Source of the DNA: CAVORB01 sp963736235
Lineage (GTDB): Bacteria > Pseudomonadota > Gammaproteobacteria > Chromatiales > Chromatiaceae
Assembly (NCBI GenBank): GCA_963736235.1
Contig: CAVTOR010000031.1
Span: 868,001 to 932,000, forward strand
Direction of reading: 5' to 3'
DNA: 64,000 nt
Shown: positions 62,319 to 64,000 of the stretch, one piece after another
Layout: every line of letters begins with the position of its first letter
Position numbering within the stretch: position 1 is the first letter of the stretch
The notes under the pieces: model-generated
Database searches by the model: none
What the model saw: the letters and a program-made list of their open reading frames with translations, nothing else
Told to the model about the DNA's origin: nothing
Translations under genes and position numbers: made by a program

Positions 62319-64000
62319 GCGCATCCGACGGTTATGTAATCGGTCTCACCAAGGTACACGACGCCGGCCCGGCCACGCAGAAGCTCAACATCGTCGTCGT
62401 CGCCGAGGGCTTCGAGGCGGGCGACATGGCGGACTTCCGCACCCGCGTCGACGAGCTGCTGGACTTCATGCTGCAGGAGGCGCCGTTTGACGAGGAGGAG
62501 ATCGCCTGCGGCTTCAATCTGTACCGGCTGGAGGTCGCCAGCGACGAAACCGGGGCGGACGACCCAGACTGCGATGGTGCCGGCGCCGACACCACCGCCG
62601 ACACCTACTTCGACGCGTCCTTCTGCTGGGACGGCCAGATCCGCAGGCTGTTGTATTGCGACACCGCCCTGGTCATCGACAAGGTGGACGACCATCTGCC
62701 CGAATGGCACGCGATCGTGGTCCTGGTCAACTCGACCATCCGCGGCGGCGGCGGCGGCACGGTCGCCGTGCTCAGCACCGGCAGCTCGGACTGGAAGGAC
62801 GTCGCGCTGCACGAGATGGGACATTCGCTGTTCGGCCTGGCGGACGAGTACGACTACTACCAGGGTTGCAGCAGCGGCGAGACCGATCGCGACAACTACA
62901 CCGGTGGCGAGCCGTCCGAACCGAACGTGACGGCCAACACCAACGCCGCGACCTTGAAATGGTCGGCACTGGTGACCTCCGGCGCGGCCATCCCGACCAT
63001 GAGCAACCCGGATTGCACCGGGTGCAACAACGGCGCAAGCCCGGTTGCCGCCGGAACGGTCGGCCTGTTCGAAGGCGCGCGCTACTTCCATTGCGGGGCC
63101 TATCGCCCGGAGTACAGCTGCCGGATGCGGGTGTCTACGGCCGATTACTGCGCGGTGTGCCAGGAGGAGATCCGCGATGTGATGGCGCCTTACGCGCAAT
63201 CCGCGAACATCGCGCTGAACACCGCCAGCATCAATTTTAACGACGTGCCAGAGGGGGTCACCACCATCCGTGCCGCCTCGTGGACGGTCGAGTCCTGCCT
63301 CGACAAGACCTTCACCGTCGTCAGCGGACCGACCGATGCGGCATTCAGTCCGTTCGACGGCACCACGGCGCTGTCCGAGGCGACCGGGCCCAGTCCGCGT
63401 CAGGCGTATCTCTGGTTCCAGTACACCGGTGGCGCGCCCGGCAGCACCGCCAACGGCTCGGTCACCATCCGCTGCGAGGAGACCGGCGACGAGTGGACCA
63501 TCCCGCTGACGGCCAACAGCGTCGCCCGACCGACCGTCGTCGTTCAGCTGGTGTTCGACCAGTCGGGCAGCATGACCCTGCTCACCGCCGACGGGCGCAC
63601 CCGCGAGCAGGTACTGCGCGACTCTGCATCGGTACTGGTCGATCTGCTCTACCCGGACAGCGGGATCGGCATGAACACCTACGACGAGGACCCGCACCCA
63701 TTGATGGAGATCGAGCCCGCGGGCGCCGTGGGCATCGGGCTCGGCAGACTGCATGCGCGTTCCGCCATCAGCACGTACGCCGCAAACCCGGCGGGGATGA
63801 CCGCCATCGGCGACGGGATCGAGCTTGCGCGACAGAAGCTCAACGCCGCGAGCGGTTATGACCAGAAGGCCATGATCGTGTTCACCGACGGCATCGAGAC
63901 GGCGCCGCAATACGTCGCCGACGTGGCCGCCAGCGTGGTCGACAGCCGCGTGTTCGCGATCGGCATGGGCAACGCGAGCGATATCCAGCCGGCAACGCTG
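62315..64000 (+). CDS. M64-family metallopeptidase fused to a VWA domain, 3-prime end missing
   Basis: Open frame 2 from 62315 to the window end, at least 562 residues. The N-terminal part resembles IgA-peptidase-type M64 enzymes: QKLNIVVVAEGFEAGDMADF, then zinc motif HEMGHSLFGLADEY at 166-179 (His166, Glu167, His170, with Asp177-Glu178 as the extended ligand region), and a cysteine-rich stretch (NPDCTGCNNG, YSCRMRV, CAVCQEEI). A beta-rich linker spans about 305-405. A von Willebrand A domain follows with MIDAS DQSGS at 415-419 and MIVFTDGIE. There is no signal peptide. It is translationally coupled to the 155-residue partner upstream. Substrate and location are unknown. Confidence 0.8.
   Translation, partial: MSASDGYVIGLTKVHDAGPATQKLNIVVVAEGFEAGDMADFRTRVDELLDFMLQEAPFDEEEIACGFNLYRLEVASDETGADDPDCDGAGADTTADTYFDASFCWDGQIRRLLYCDTALVIDKVDDHLPEWHAIVVLVNSTIRGGGGGTVAVLSTGSSDWKDVALHEMGHSLFGLADEYDYYQGCSSGETDRDNYTGGEPSEPNVTANTNAATLKWSALVTSGAAIPTMSNPDCTGCNNGASPVAAGTVGLFEGARYFHCGAYRPEYSCRMRVSTADYCAVCQEEIRDVMAPYAQSANIALNTASINFNDVPEGVTTIRAASWTVESCLDKTFTVVSGPTDAAFSPFDGTTALSEATGPSPRQAYLWFQYTGGAPGSTANGSVTIRCEETGDEWTIPLTANSVARPTVVVQLVFDQSGSMTLLTADGRTREQVLRDSASVLVDLLYPDSGIGMNTYDEDPHPLMEIEPAGAVGIGLGRLHARSAISTYAANPAGMTAIGDGIELARQKLNAASGYDQKAMIVFTDGIETAPQYVADVAASVVDSRVFAIGMGNASDIQPATL

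Noticed and set aside
62084..63910. Long minus-strand frame of 608 codons
   Set aside because: Antisense of the M64-VWA gene; the plus frame has a zinc site, MIDAS motif and ATGA coupling.

Overview
The window is about 64 kb of high-GC DNA carrying a normal gammaproteobacterial chromosome backbone. Indicators are uvrB, sucAB, pilU, a FimV-type protein, FimT/GspH, mtgA, a PBP7-type peptidase, Slp lipoproteins, and ubiU/ubiV/ubiT. Several genes point to a respiring, sulfur-handling organism: a rhodanese plus an ETHE1-type persulfide dioxygenase, a TsdA-like cytochrome and an octaheme cytochrome. I infer a member of the Chromatiales or a relative; no rRNA is present to settle this. Many otherwise intact genes (glcE, glcF, ubiT, a histidine kinase, an ABC permease, a patatin lipoprotein, sucA, the ETHE1 gene) are broken by single-base indels with coding similarity continuing in another frame. 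This looks like draft-quality consensus rather than true gene loss.

Layout: 1-2.7 kb glycolate oxidase subunits and tartronate semialdehyde reductase; 3.4-6.8 kb anaerobic ubiquinone genes ubiT and yhcC-ubiU-ubiV behind an FNR-type site; 7.2-8.6 kb a secreted phospholipase-A2-like protein; 8.7-18 kb (minus strand) a two-component system, spondin-domain protein, PRMT-type methyltransferase, type Vd patatin and octaheme TPR cytochrome; 18-29 kb DegP protease, second two-component system, PilZ, NamZ, CBS, PBP7, a folate/biopterin-type transporter and argE; 29.3-29.9 kb an RNA-rich intergenic region; 30-37.6 kb TsdA-like cytochrome, zinc peptidase, two further patatins and two Slp lipoproteins; 37.8-45 kb pilU, FimV-like, a second RNA-bearing intergenic region, tRNA-Asn, FimT, aminotransferase and uvrB; 45.4-51 kb a MacAB-like exporter, YecE and DUF99; 51-55 kb sucA-sucB; 55.7-57.1 kb an IS1111-type insertion sequence; 57-64 kb mtgA, membrane proteins, persulfide metabolism, a membrane-tethered Hpt protein and, running off the end, an M64 metallopeptidase-VWA protein with a translationally coupled partner.

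The least explained parts are non-coding. Two intergenic regions 11 kb apart (29372-29532 and 40238-40398, minus strand) carry related, equal-length RNAs with a conserved 5-prime hairpin, a CU-rich anti-Shine-Dalgarno stretch and a terminator stem that differs by one compensatory and two wobble-tolerated changes. Beside the first lies a strong sigma-54 promoter (29739-29754) that, with a terminator about 85 bases further on, defines a third small RNA on the opposite strand, with a 9-bp palindrome at enhancer distance upstream. Among proteins, the PLA2-like secreted protein, the M64-VWA pair, the PRMT homologue and the membrane-anchored Hpt protein merit most attention.
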